Shown here: positions 7,702 through 14,867 of the stretch, one piece after another | How positions within the stretch are numbered: position 1 is the stretch's first letter | How the letters are laid out: the number at the start of each line of letters is the position of its first letter | Notes under the pieces: generated by a model | What the model was told of the DNA's origin: nothing | Seen by the model: the letters and a program-made list of their open reading frames with translations, nothing else | The model's database searches: none | Source: Candidatus Peregrinibacteria bacterium CG_4_10_14_0_2_um_filter_38_24 | Lineage (GTDB): Bacteria; Patescibacteriota; Gracilibacteria; UBA1369; LOWO2-01-FULL-3 | Direction of reading: 5' to 3' | Assembly: GCA_002792535.1 (NCBI GenBank) | Contig: PFOM01000020.1 | Location: 1 to 42,697 of the forward strand | Length of the DNA: 42,697 bases | Program-made: the position numbers and the translations under genes

Positions 7702-8768
7702 TGGAACATGGATTTTGGGACAATTTGAAAAAGCCTGTGATAGGACTTGCGCCTATGGATGGGGTTACTGATCCGGCTTTTAGGTACATGGTCGCAAGTG
7801 CCGGCAAGCCCTCCGTGATTTTCACCGAATTTGTGAATGTCGAAGGATTGGCTCGTGGAGCCGAGAAAATGATGCCAGGATTTTTTTATTCAAAAAAAGA
7901 ACATCCAATCGTCGCACAACTTTTTGGAACTGAAGTTGATTCTTTTTATAAAGTTGCTGTATTGCTTTGCTATCTTGGGTTTGATGGAATAGATATAAAT
8001 ATGGGCTGTCCGGTCAATAAAATCGCTAGCAAGGGATCCGGCGCGGCGCTTATCAGAAATCCAAAACTTGCAAAAAAAATAATCCAAAGTGTAAAGAAAG
8101 GAATCGATGATTTTGCAAACGGAATAAGTCTCGAAAACGCAGGAATACATGAAAATATTATTTCTTTTATAAAGAAAAATAAAAATAAATTCGGAGGAAA
8201 AGATGGAATTGTTTTAAAAAATTCCGACAGAAAAATTATTCCTTTATCAGTGAAGACGAGAATAGGCTACAGCGAGATTTGCGCAGAAGAGTGGGCAAAA
8301 TCACTGATCAGTTTTGGCGTAAAAATTCTTACAATGCATGGACGAACACTGAAGCAACTTTATAGTGGGGAGGCGAATTGGGAAGTTCTTGGAAAAGTTG
8401 CAAAGATTTGCAAAAAGAAAGGCGTGATTTTTTTGGGGAATGGAGATATTTCTTCTCTCGATGAGGCAAATGGGAAAATAAAAAAATATGGATGCGACGG
8501 AGTGCTCATAGGTAGGGCAACAAATGGCAATCCTTGGTTTTTTGGAGGGAAAGAACCTTCTGTAAAAAACAGGCTTTCGATAGTGAAAAAACATGTGAAA
8601 TATTTTGAAAAATTAGCGTATTTGCCTTTTCAAACCTTAAAAAAACATTTAGCGTGGTATACGAAGGGATTTGAAGGCGCGAAAGAGATGAGAATGGAAT
8701 TTATGCAGGCGCAAAGCGGAAAAGACATAGATAGAATTATCGAAGAATTTTCACAAAAGATTAAATAA
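7701..8768 (+). CDS. dus: tRNA-dihydrouridine synthase
   Basis: An FMN-dependent TIM-barrel enzyme that reduces uridines in the tRNA D-loop. Signatures in order are GLAPMDGVTDPAFRYM near the N-terminus (substrate and FMN entry), INMGCPVNKIASKGSGAALI with the catalytic cysteine, SVKTRIGY, MHGRTLKQLYSGEANW, GNGDI and GVLIGRATNGNPWFF (FMN phosphate binding). The ATG at 7701 (MEHGFWDN) is preferred over an upstream TTG at 7662 because it sits 7 nt after a TATAAT and right before the conserved PVIGLAPM strand. That gives 355 residues, a normal length. trmB follows 6 bp downstream, suggesting a tRNA-modification operon. The Dus subtype (A, B or C) is not resolved. Confidence 0.9.
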   Translation: MEHGFWDNLKKPVIGLAPMDGVTDPAFRYMVASAGKPSVIFTEFVNVEGLARGAEKMMPGFFYSKKEHPIVAQLFGTEVDSFYKVAVLLCYLGFDGIDINMGCPVNKIASKGSGAALIRNPKLAKKIIQSVKKGIDDFANGISLENAGIHENIISFIKKNKNKFGGKDGIVLKNSDRKIIPLSVKTRIGYSEICAEEWAKSLISFGVKILTMHGRTLKQLYSGEANWEVLGKVAKICKKKGVIFLGNGDISSLDEANGKIKKYGCDGVLIGRATNGNPWFFGGKEPSVKNRLSIVKKHVKYFEKLAYLPFQTLKKHLAWYTKGFEGAKEMRMEFMQAQSGKDIDRIIEEFSQKIK

Positions 8769-8774
8769 TTTTTT

Positions 8775-9542
8775 ATGCCAAGAAAGAAATTAAAACATTT
8801 TGCTGAGATAAAGACTTTTGGGAATACTTTTGAAACGCCTGAAGAAAAAGCCAAAATTTCTTGGAAAAAATATTTCGGAAATAAAAATCCGATAGTCTTG
8901 GAATTGGCTTGTGGAAGAGGATACTACACTATTGCTTTGGGCGAAAAATTTCCAAATAAAAATTTTATAGGTGTCGACATAAAAGGGCACAGAATATGGT
9001 CAGGAGCAAAAAAAGCGTTCGATGCGAAAATGAAAAATGTAGCTTTTATCCGACATTATGTTGATGAATTAAAATCATATTTTGAAAAAGATGAAGTTGA
9101 TGAGATTTGGATAACTTTTCCAGATCCATTCCCTCCCGCAGGGAAGGCAAAAAAAAGACTTACTTCTCCAAAATTTTTAGAAATTTATAGAAAAGTTTTG
9201 AGGCCAAACGGGATGATTCATTTAAAAACCGATAACGAAAATTTGTTTAAATATTCTAAAAAAACCATGGAAGATTTTTGCTGTGGGAACGAAAAATGTG
9301 GCTTTAAAATGGAAGAAGTTTTGCATGATATTCATGCAAAAAAACCTGTACCGGAACTCCTTCAAATCACCACGCATTATGAAGGAATGTTTATAGAAGA
9401 GGGGCGAAAAATAAATTATCTACGAGCCATCAGTTTAGTTGATAAAACATGTAGTTCAGGTAAAACGCTACGAAAAGCCATAAAACGTACGGCAAAAACA
9501 ACAAAGAAGAAACCTTCGAAAACTTCCAAAGGAAAATCATAA
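8775..9542 (+). CDS. trmB: tRNA (guanine-N7-)-methyltransferase
   Basis: A SAM-dependent methylase forming m7G46 in tRNA. The SAM-binding motif is VLELACGRGYYTIALGEKFP (about residues 41-60), followed by FIGVDIKGHRIW and the family signature FPDPFPPAGKAKKRL, where the usual FPDPWPKKRHxKRRL is slightly divergent. LRPNGMIHLKTDN follows. The core ends near residue 218; about 37 further residues are rich in Lys, Thr and Ser. That tail lies opposite the conserved C-terminus of tspO (113-bp tail-to-tail overlap), so its composition may be imposed by the other strand. It is co-directional with dus, 6 bp downstream. Confidence 0.9.
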   Translation: MPRKKLKHFAEIKTFGNTFETPEEKAKISWKKYFGNKNPIVLELACGRGYYTIALGEKFPNKNFIGVDIKGHRIWSGAKKAFDAKMKNVAFIRHYVDELKSYFEKDEVDEIWITFPDPFPPAGKAKKRLTSPKFLEIYRKVLRPNGMIHLKTDNENLFKYSKKTMEDFCCGNEKCGFKMEEVLHDIHAKKPVPELLQITTHYEGMFIEEGRKINYLRAISLVDKTCSSGKTLRKAIKRTAKTTKKKPSKTSKGKS

Positions 9543-9912
9543 GCAAAATATTCGTAACTTGGAGAACTACCATTTCAATAAGCGAAGGCAATATCAGGTG
9601 TGCTTGAAAAAAAAGATAACACCATCCAACATTTAAAATTGCATTTAATACCAATAAATAAATTACTGTATAAGCGCCTTTTGCGAGCTTTATTTTCCCA
9701 AGCATTTTTTTCCATGCGACTATTGCTGAGATGGCAACACACAAGAAAATAAAATTCCATGCTACTCCAAAAGCCCAATTTGGTGGCATGTATTTTGGCT
9801 TAAAAAGTTCCTCCTTTAACCATTCCATCCCGTTGGATGTGAATACGCCTCCAATCAAAGCGACAAGAATAACAACGAGAGGAATAAATACATATCTGTG
9901 TTTGAATTTCAT
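9430..9912 (-). CDS. tspO: TspO/MBR-family membrane protein
   Basis: This 160-residue protein has five hydrophobic segments and the TspO landmarks: KPKYMPPNWAFGVAWNFIF (loop and TM2), LNAILNVGWCYLFFQAHLI and PYVLWLFVAFYLNYMFYQLN at the C-terminus. Family members bind tetrapyrroles or cholesterol-like ligands and act in stress responses; the ligand here is unknown. The stop is only reached inside the 3' end of trmB, giving a real 113-bp convergent overlap. It is divergent from the Fur-family gene at 9994, with 81 bp of shared upstream region, so the metal-responsive operator there might also affect it. Confidence 0.88.
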   Translation of the reverse strand: MKFKHRYVFIPLVVILVALIGGVFTSNGMEWLKEELFKPKYMPPNWAFGVAWNFIFLCVAISAIVAWKKMLGKIKLAKGAYTVIYLLVLNAILNVGWCYLFFQAHLILPSLIEMVVLQVTNILLMIFLWKFSKVSSLLFLPYVLWLFVAFYLNYMFYQLN

Positions 9913-9955
9913 AGAGATTTGGTTATTTTTAATAATATATACTGTGATGTTCTCG

Positions 9956-9985
9956 TTGACAAACGCAACTGAGTTGCGTTAGGAT
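9956..9985 (+). promoter_or_regulatory. Promoter with Fur/Zur-type operator in the spacer
   Basis: TTGACA at 9956-9961 and TAGGAT at 9980-9985 are separated by 18 nt. The spacer is filled by a perfect 7-bp inverted repeat, ACGCAAC (9963-9969) TGA GTTGCGT (9973-9979). A repressor bound there would block RNA polymerase. The gene downstream encodes a Fur-family regulator followed by a metal importer, so autoregulated repression by metal-loaded regulator is the likely reading. GAGG at 9986-9989 is a possible but close ribosome-binding site. Confidence 0.65.
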
Positions 9986-9993
9986 GAGGTTAC

Positions 9994-10425
9994 ATGAATA
10001 AATTTGATGAAAAAATAGAGGAACTGCGAGCGCAAGGATTTCGTATAACTAAGACTAGAAAAGGGATTTTGAAAATTCTTTTTTCGTCCAAAAATCCTGT
10101 CAGCGTAATGTGTATAAAAAATCTGCTGACAAAACAAAAAATTGACGCGAATAAAACAACAATATACAGGGAACTTAATTTTTTGTTGAAAAACGGCACT
10201 ATCGAAAGCATAAAACTGGACGATAAAATGGCAATGTATGAAATCTGTTCTCATCATCACCATCACATAAAATGCGTTGAGTGTAACAAAATTTTTGAAA
10301 TAGAGTTAGATGAGGATATAGAGAAATATGAGGAGAAAATTTTTAAAAAGACCGGAGTGAAAGTTTTAAATCATATTTTTGAGTTTTTTGGTACGTGTGG
10401 GCCGTGTAACAATCCGAGGATATGA
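9994..10425 (+). CDS. Fur-family metalloregulator, probably Zur-like
   Basis: A 143-residue protein with an N-terminal winged helix (LRAQGFRITKTRKGILKILF, then DANKTTIYRELNFLLKNGTI) and a C-terminal dimerisation and metal domain. Two structural-zinc pairs, CVEC (94-97) and CGPC (135-138), and a histidine run HHHHH (87-91) are visible. Its stop codon overlaps the ATG of the importer binding protein (ATGA), so it heads a four-gene metal-uptake operon. This placement argues for a zinc (or manganese) uptake repressor rather than an iron one. The operator-like dyad in its own promoter supports autoregulation. The exact metal cannot be decided from sequence alone. Confidence 0.85.
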   Translation: MNKFDEKIEELRAQGFRITKTRKGILKILFSSKNPVSVMCIKNLLTKQKIDANKTTIYRELNFLLKNGTIESIKLDDKMAMYEICSHHHHHIKCVECNKIFEIELDEDIEKYEEKIFKKTGVKVLNHIFEFFGTCGPCNNPRI

Positions 10426-11315
10426 AAAAATTTATAGTAATATCGGCGTTATTTTTATCCTTAGCAGGATGCGGAAATTCTGTGCCAGAGTTAATTGATG
10501 CGGAGAAATCCGACAAGAAATTAATTATCGTTACCACTCTTTTTCCTGTCTATGATTTTGCAAAAAGCGTTGGAGGTGATATGGTTGAGGTTACGCTTCT
10601 TGTCCCTCCCGGAACTGAACCGCACGAATATGAGCCTACCGCTTCCGATATAATTAATATAAATAATGCTGATGTTTTTGCTTATACCGGCGGGTTTATG
10701 GAGAGATGGGTTCCCGGAATTTTAGGTAGTGTGACAAATAAAAATTTGGAAGCTGTTAATATGAGTGAAGGAACTGAAATTGTGGAAGGGGATCCTCATA
10801 TATGGCTTGATTTCGACCACGACAGGATTATGGTGAAAAATATTGCAGATGCAATTGTTAGAAAAAATCCTGAAAATAAAAATTATTATGAGAAAAATTT
10901 GGAGGACTTGTTGTCAAAAATTGATAAGATTGATTATGATTATAAAATGACTATTTCTTTATGTAAGTCCAAAGAGATTGTTTATGGCGGGCATTATGCT
11001 TTTGGCTATTTGGTGAGGAAATTTGGACTTGGATATATTGCCGCACAAGGGCTTTCCCCCGACAGCGAACCTACCGCAAAGGACTTGATTGAGCTTACAA
11101 ATCAGGTGAGAAAAAACAGTGTGGAATATATATTTTATGAAGAACTTGCGTCTCCGAAAGTCGCAGAAACAATATCAAATGAGACCGGCGCGGAAATGCT
11201 TCTTTTAAATAATTTGGAAAGTTTACCTAGAGATGAAATAGCGAGCGGTAAAACTTTTATAGATGCGATGTATGAAAATTTGAATAATATAAAAACAGGA
11301 CTTGATTGCAAATAA
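10422..11315 (+). CDS. znuA: Metal ABC transporter substrate-binding lipoprotein (ZnuA/TroA family)
   Basis: A 297-residue cluster A-I binding protein. The N-terminus is a lipoprotein signal with lipobox LAGC (Cys17). Family metal ligands are visible as PPGTEPHEYEPTASDI (first His), GDPHIWLDFDH (second His), YGGHYAFGYL (third His) and LNNLESLPRDE near the end. The His-rich loop of many ZnuA proteins is absent, so manganese cannot be excluded. Upstream Fur-family and downstream ATPase and permease genes form one operon: 4-bp overlap before, 1 bp after. It should capture Zn2+ or Mn2+ outside the membrane and deliver it to the permease. Confidence 0.88.
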   Translation: MKKFIVISALFLSLAGCGNSVPELIDAEKSDKKLIIVTTLFPVYDFAKSVGGDMVEVTLLVPPGTEPHEYEPTASDIININNADVFAYTGGFMERWVPGILGSVTNKNLEAVNMSEGTEIVEGDPHIWLDFDHDRIMVKNIADAIVRKNPENKNYYEKNLEDLLSKIDKIDYDYKMTISLCKSKEIVYGGHYAFGYLVRKFGLGYIAAQGLSPDSEPTAKDLIELTNQVRKNSVEYIFYEELASPKVAETISNETGAEMLLLNNLESLPRDEIASGKTFIDAMYENLNNIKTGLDCK

Positions 11316-11316
11316 T

Positions 11317-12066
11317 ATGGAAAACATTGTTGAAGTAAAAAATTTGAATTTTAATTACGGCGTCGCGGAAGTGCTTAAGGACGTCACTTTTTCGATTGAA
11401 AAAGGAGATTATGTCGGTCTCGGCGGACACAATGGTTCCGGTAAAACCACTCTTGTTAAAATTATTCTTGGAGTTTTGTCTTCAAATTCCGGAGATGTTT
11501 TTGTATTTGGTCAAAATGTAAATAAATTTAAAAAATGGCATAAGATAGGGTATTTACCTCAAAATATTTCCCTTTTTAATCCTATTTTTCCTGCGACTGT
11601 TTATGAAGTTGTGTCACTTGGGTTAATTTCTCGAAAAAAATTCCCGCGAAAAATAACTAAAGAAGATGAAAAGATTGTTGATGATGCACTTGAAGAGCTT
11701 GAGATCTTCAACCTCAAAGATAGGCTTATTTCAGACCTTTCCGGCGGACAGCAACAAAGAGTTTTCCTTGCGAAAGCGCTTGTAAATGAGCCTGAACTTT
11801 TGATTTTGGATGAGCCGAGCAATACGCTTGATGCCAGAACAAGAAATAAATTTTTCAACTTGCTGAATGATTTAAATAAGAAAAAAGGCACAACTATTAT
11901 TTTGATAACTCATGATATAGGGCATATAGGAGAGCACGCTAATAAATTGCTTTACCTTGAAAAGAGTGTCGTTTTTTATGGAAAACTTTCTGAATTTTGT
12001 GATTCCGAAAAAATGGAAGGAATTTTTGGACACGAATCTCAACATTTAATCTGCCACCAACATTGA
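11317..12066 (+). CDS. znuC: Metal ABC transporter ATP-binding protein
   Basis: A 249-residue ABC ATPase energising metal import. Walker A is GLGGHNGSGKTTLVK, the Q-loop is YLPQN, the signature is DLSGGQQQRVFLAKAL, Walker B is LLILDEPSNTLD and the H-loop is LITHDIGHIG. The ATG at 11317, one base after the previous stop, is preferred to a TTG at 11302 inside the binding-protein gene, because the conserved first strand (IVEVKNLNFNYG) follows directly. The C-terminus has HESQHLICHQH, a His/Cys-rich tail that might sense or bind metal. The permease starts 1 bp after the stop. Confidence 0.92.
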   Translation: MENIVEVKNLNFNYGVAEVLKDVTFSIEKGDYVGLGGHNGSGKTTLVKIILGVLSSNSGDVFVFGQNVNKFKKWHKIGYLPQNISLFNPIFPATVYEVVSLGLISRKKFPRKITKEDEKIVDDALEELEIFNLKDRLISDLSGGQQQRVFLAKALVNEPELLILDEPSNTLDARTRNKFFNLLNDLNKKKGTTIILITHDIGHIGEHANKLLYLEKSVVFYGKLSEFCDSEKMEGIFGHESQHLICHQH

Positions 12067-12067
12067 T

Positions 12068-12880
12068 ATGAATATAAGTTTTTTTGAATTTATCAGTTAT
12101 GGTTTCGTACAAAGAGCATTTATTTCCGGAATATTTGTCGGCGTTTTGTGTTCTATTTTGGGCCTATTTTTGGTCTTGAGAAAACTTTCTTTAATAGGTG
12201 ATGGACTTTCTCATGTGAGTTTTGGCGCGATTGCAATGGGCCTGTTTTTTGGCATCTATCCAATATATTTTGCGATTCCTGTTGTCATCATAGCTTCGAT
12301 TTTTATTGTTAAATTAACAAAAAAAGCGAAAATTTACGGAGACACCGCGATAGGAATTGTGTCTTCCGTCGGGCTTGCCGGGGGAGTACTTCTAGCCAGT
12401 GCATCACACGGATTCAATGTTTCGCTTTTAAGCTATCTTTTTGGAAATATCTTAGCAATCAGTGCTTCCGAAACTTATTTATCTATAGCTCTTTCTTTGA
12501 TTGTTCTTGCGACTGTTTACCTTTTGTACTACGAGCTTTTCGCCGTAACTTTTAATGAAGAACAAGCTGGCATTTCGGGGATTAATAGCGAAAAAATAAA
12601 TCTTTTATTGGTTGTTTTGACGGCAATAACCGTCGTGCTTTCCATAAGAGTGGTGGGAATCATGCTGATTTCTTCGTTTTTTATATTGCCGGCCGTTACC
12701 GCTTTGCAAATATCAAAAGGATTTAAATCTGCAATTTTTGTTTCCGCTCTGACCGCAATTTTGTCTGTAATCACAGGGATTTGCGTTTCTTTTTACCTTG
12801 ATCTTCCCGCAGGGGCTTCCATAGTAATCGTGAATTTTATTTTATTTTTGCTTTCGTTTTTATGGAAAAAACGCATGTAA
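12068..12880 (+). CDS. znuB: Metal ABC transporter permease
   Basis: A 270-residue integral membrane protein of the ABC-3 family with about eight hydrophobic helices. Conserved segments include the N-terminal FVQRAFISGIFVGVLCSILG, LIGDGLSHVSFGAIAMG (the cytoplasmic coupling region typical of ZnuB/MntB/TroC) and VVGIMLISSFFILPAVTALQ. It forms the transmembrane channel for the ATPase encoded just upstream and ends the operon. About 125 bp of non-coding sequence separates it from the copper regulator, so the copper genes are a separate unit. Confidence 0.92.
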   Translation: MNISFFEFISYGFVQRAFISGIFVGVLCSILGLFLVLRKLSLIGDGLSHVSFGAIAMGLFFGIYPIYFAIPVVIIASIFIVKLTKKAKIYGDTAIGIVSSVGLAGGVLLASASHGFNVSLLSYLFGNILAISASETYLSIALSLIVLATVYLLYYELFAVTFNEEQAGISGINSEKINLLLVVLTAITVVLSIRVVGIMLISSFFILPAVTALQISKGFKSAIFVSALTAILSVITGICVSFYLDLPAGASIVIVNFILFLLSFLWKKRM

Positions 12881-12962
12881 AAATTCATATTTATGGATAG
12901 GTGTGATTAATGTATTAAGGTTTTTCTGTTGACTTTATTCATCTGTGACGTCATCATACACC

Positions 12963-12985
12963 CATACCCTAGGTAGGGGTGCTAT
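12963..12985 (+). promoter_or_regulatory. CsoR-type operator upstream of the copper operon
   Basis: The stretch contains ATACCCTA-GG-TAGGGGT, with a 5-bp dyad (CCCTA/TAGGG) inside a C-run/G-run arrangement, like known copper-CsoR operators (ATACCC...GGGGTAT). It lies 20 to 40 bp before csoR. TTGACT at 12929 and at 12985 are possible -35 boxes, but no good -10 fits, so the promoter itself is unresolved. A TGACGTCA palindrome lies just upstream near 12946. Confidence 0.5.
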
Positions 12986-13005
12986 TGACTTAACATTTAC
13001 TCAAA

Positions 13006-13272
13006 ATGTCAAAAGAAAAAATTATTATAAATTTTAAGAAAGCTCATTCTCTTACCGCAAAAATTATTAAAATGATGGAGGAGGGGCATTATTGTATAGA
13101 TATGATGCATCAAAATATGGCTACGATTGGCATTCTTAAGTCTGCGCATCAAATGTTAATGGAGAACCACTTAAACACCTGTTTTAAAAGTGCGATGTCT
13201 TCAAAAAATGAAAAGAAAAAACAAGAAATGATCAATGAAATCCTAAAAGTAACAAACCTTTTTAACAAATAA
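13006..13272 (+). CDS. csoR: CsoR-family copper-sensing repressor
   Basis: An 88-residue all-helical protein of the CsoR/RcnR/FrmR family. The Cu(I)-binding triad of CsoR is present: Cys30 (GHYC), His55 and Cys59 (ENHLNTC). The Cys-His-Cys set favours a copper sensor over the nickel or formaldehyde branches. It would repress the operon until Cu(I) binds. The next gene starts 7 bp downstream and three copper-handling genes follow in the same direction. The upstream GC-flanked dyad fits its operator. The N-terminal part is diverged from the usual DNA-binding helix, so family assignment rests mainly on the metal ligands and context. Confidence 0.85.
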   Translation: MSKEKIIINFKKAHSLTAKIIKMMEEGHYCIDMMHQNMATIGILKSAHQMLMENHLNTCFKSAMSSKNEKKKQEMINEILKVTNLFNK

Positions 13273-13279
13273 AATCCAT

Positions 13280-14620
13280 ATGAGCCAGAAGAAATACTAT
13301 GTACGCGGCATGCATTGTAAGTCATGCGAGATACTTATTGAAAAGACATTGTCCGGAATGAGTCATGTGAAAAGCGCGAATGCTTCCGCCACAAATGATA
13401 TTGTTGATGTGGAGTTTCTCCATGGATCGCTTTCTCCTGAGAAGCTTGATTCCATATTTGAAGAAGAAGGTTACACTTTTAGCGAAGAGCCTTTTGATGA
13501 ATCTACTTCATTTGAAGATTCTTTGATTTCAATTTCCATAATTCTTTTTTTGGTTGGATTATTTATCTTTATAAAATTTGTTTTCGGAAATGTCGCAGAA
13601 GTAACCGCAGATTCCCCTTGGTATGCATTCTTTATTTTTGGCTTAATAGCAGGGATTTCCAGCTGTGCCGCCCTGATCGGAGGAATCGTGCTTTCAATGT
13701 CAAAACAATGGAATGAATTGCATAGCACAAATGATTCTTTTTTGAATAAGTTGAAACCTCACCTCATGTTTAACACGGGAAGACTTATTTCTTATGCGGT
13801 TTTGGGTTTCTTGCTTGGACTTATTGGGCTTCAATTTAAATTTTCCCTTATATTTACTTCCGTCCTTGTTGTTGGAGTTTCCATATTAATGATTTTTCTT
13901 TCTCTTCAGATGATGGGAGTAAAAGCTTTCAAAAAGTTTCAGCTAACATTGCCGAGATTTATGAGTAGGCATATTGCAAATGAACAAAATTTTCAGGGAA
14001 AATATATGCCGTTTTTGCTTGGCGCTTTAACCTTCTTTTTGCCCTGTGGATTCACCTTGACCGTTCAAAGTATTTCGCTTATTTCAGGCAATCCCGCGAA
14101 AGCGGCCTTTATGTTGTTTTTCTTTGCGCTCGGAACATTGCCGACACTTTTAGCCATAGGGATGATGAGTGTAAAGTTCGGGCAAAACAAGAAACTTGCA
14201 AAGGCGTTTTCTTTAGTTGCCGGAGTTCTTGTACTGTTTTTTGCTTTCTATAATATAAATTCTCAACTTAAGATTTTGGGCTTTGGAAACATCATTTCTT
14301 CGTCTACGGTTTCTTCGAATAATGCTGATCTTCCTGAAATTGTTGACGGAAAACAGATAGTAAAAATGGATGCCACTTCTTTCAGATATTCTCCGGATTA
14401 TATAAAAGTCAAAAAAGGTATTCCTGTAAAATGGGAGATTACCAATAAAGGTGCGCAGGGCTGTACGAACGCAATAATCTCACCTGATCTTTTTGAAGGA
14501 GACCTTCCTTTGCCACTCAATCAAACTACTATGAAAGAATTTACTCCTGAAAAAGCCGGTACATTCTGGTTTAGTTGTTGGATGGGAATGGTGAGCGGAA
14601 CAATTGAAGTCGTTGAATAA
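13280..14620 (+). CDS. HMA - TauE/SafE-like membrane - cupredoxin fusion, copper handling
   Basis: A 446-residue three-part protein. Residues 1-70 are a heavy-metal-associated domain with CKSC in the GMHCKSCEILIEK motif. Residues about 78-345 are a membrane domain of the sulfite-exporter/DsbD-like type, with GLIAGISSCAALIGGIVLSM and FFLPCGFTLTVQSISL repeating the Cys-containing half-motifs. Residues about 355-446 form a cupredoxin-like domain (KMDATSFRYSPDYIKVKKG ... FTPEKAGTFWFSCWMGMVSG), where Cys and Met near the end are likely Cu ligands. It lies between csoR and copA. It probably moves or holds copper across the membrane; the exact reaction is unknown. Confidence 0.85.
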   Translation: MSQKKYYVRGMHCKSCEILIEKTLSGMSHVKSANASATNDIVDVEFLHGSLSPEKLDSIFEEEGYTFSEEPFDESTSFEDSLISISIILFLVGLFIFIKFVFGNVAEVTADSPWYAFFIFGLIAGISSCAALIGGIVLSMSKQWNELHSTNDSFLNKLKPHLMFNTGRLISYAVLGFLLGLIGLQFKFSLIFTSVLVVGVSILMIFLSLQMMGVKAFKKFQLTLPRFMSRHIANEQNFQGKYMPFLLGALTFFLPCGFTLTVQSISLISGNPAKAAFMLFFFALGTLPTLLAIGMMSVKFGQNKKLAKAFSLVAGVLVLFFAFYNINSQLKILGFGNIISSSTVSSNNADLPEIVDGKQIVKMDATSFRYSPDYIKVKKGIPVKWEITNKGAQGCTNAIISPDLFEGDLPLPLNQTTMKEFTPEKAGTFWFSCWMGMVSGTIEVVE

Positions 14621-14648
14621 ATAATTATATTTTTTAATAAAAAAAACT

Positions 14649-14849
14649 ATGTTTACATCTCAATATAAATTAAGCGGGCTAGACTGTGAATCTTGCGTAA
14701 AAATGGTCAAGATGGATCTTGGCGAAATAGCTGGCATCACAGAAGTGGGGTTGGATCTTAGCGGCGACCTAAATATAAAATCTGACAGGGAAATAGATAA
14801 AGCTGAAATTGTTGATGCATTGAAAGATACTGAATATAAAATTTTATAA
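14649..14849 (+). CDS. HMA-domain copper chaperone (CopZ-like)
   Basis: A 66-residue single-domain protein with the ferredoxin-like HMA pattern; the metal site is GLDCESC near residues 10-16. The usual Met before the first Cys side (GMxCxxC) is replaced by Leu (GLDCESC). It lies 28 bp after the fusion gene and 18 bp before copA. The likely role is to pass Cu(I) in the cytoplasm to the CopA N-terminal HMA domain. The glutamate- and aspartate-rich surface is compatible with docking to a basic partner. Confidence 0.82.
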   Translation: MFTSQYKLSGLDCESCVKMVKMDLGEIAGITEVGLDLSGDLNIKSDREIDKAEIVDALKDTEYKIL

Positions 14850-14867
14850 TATATAATTTCTGTTTTT

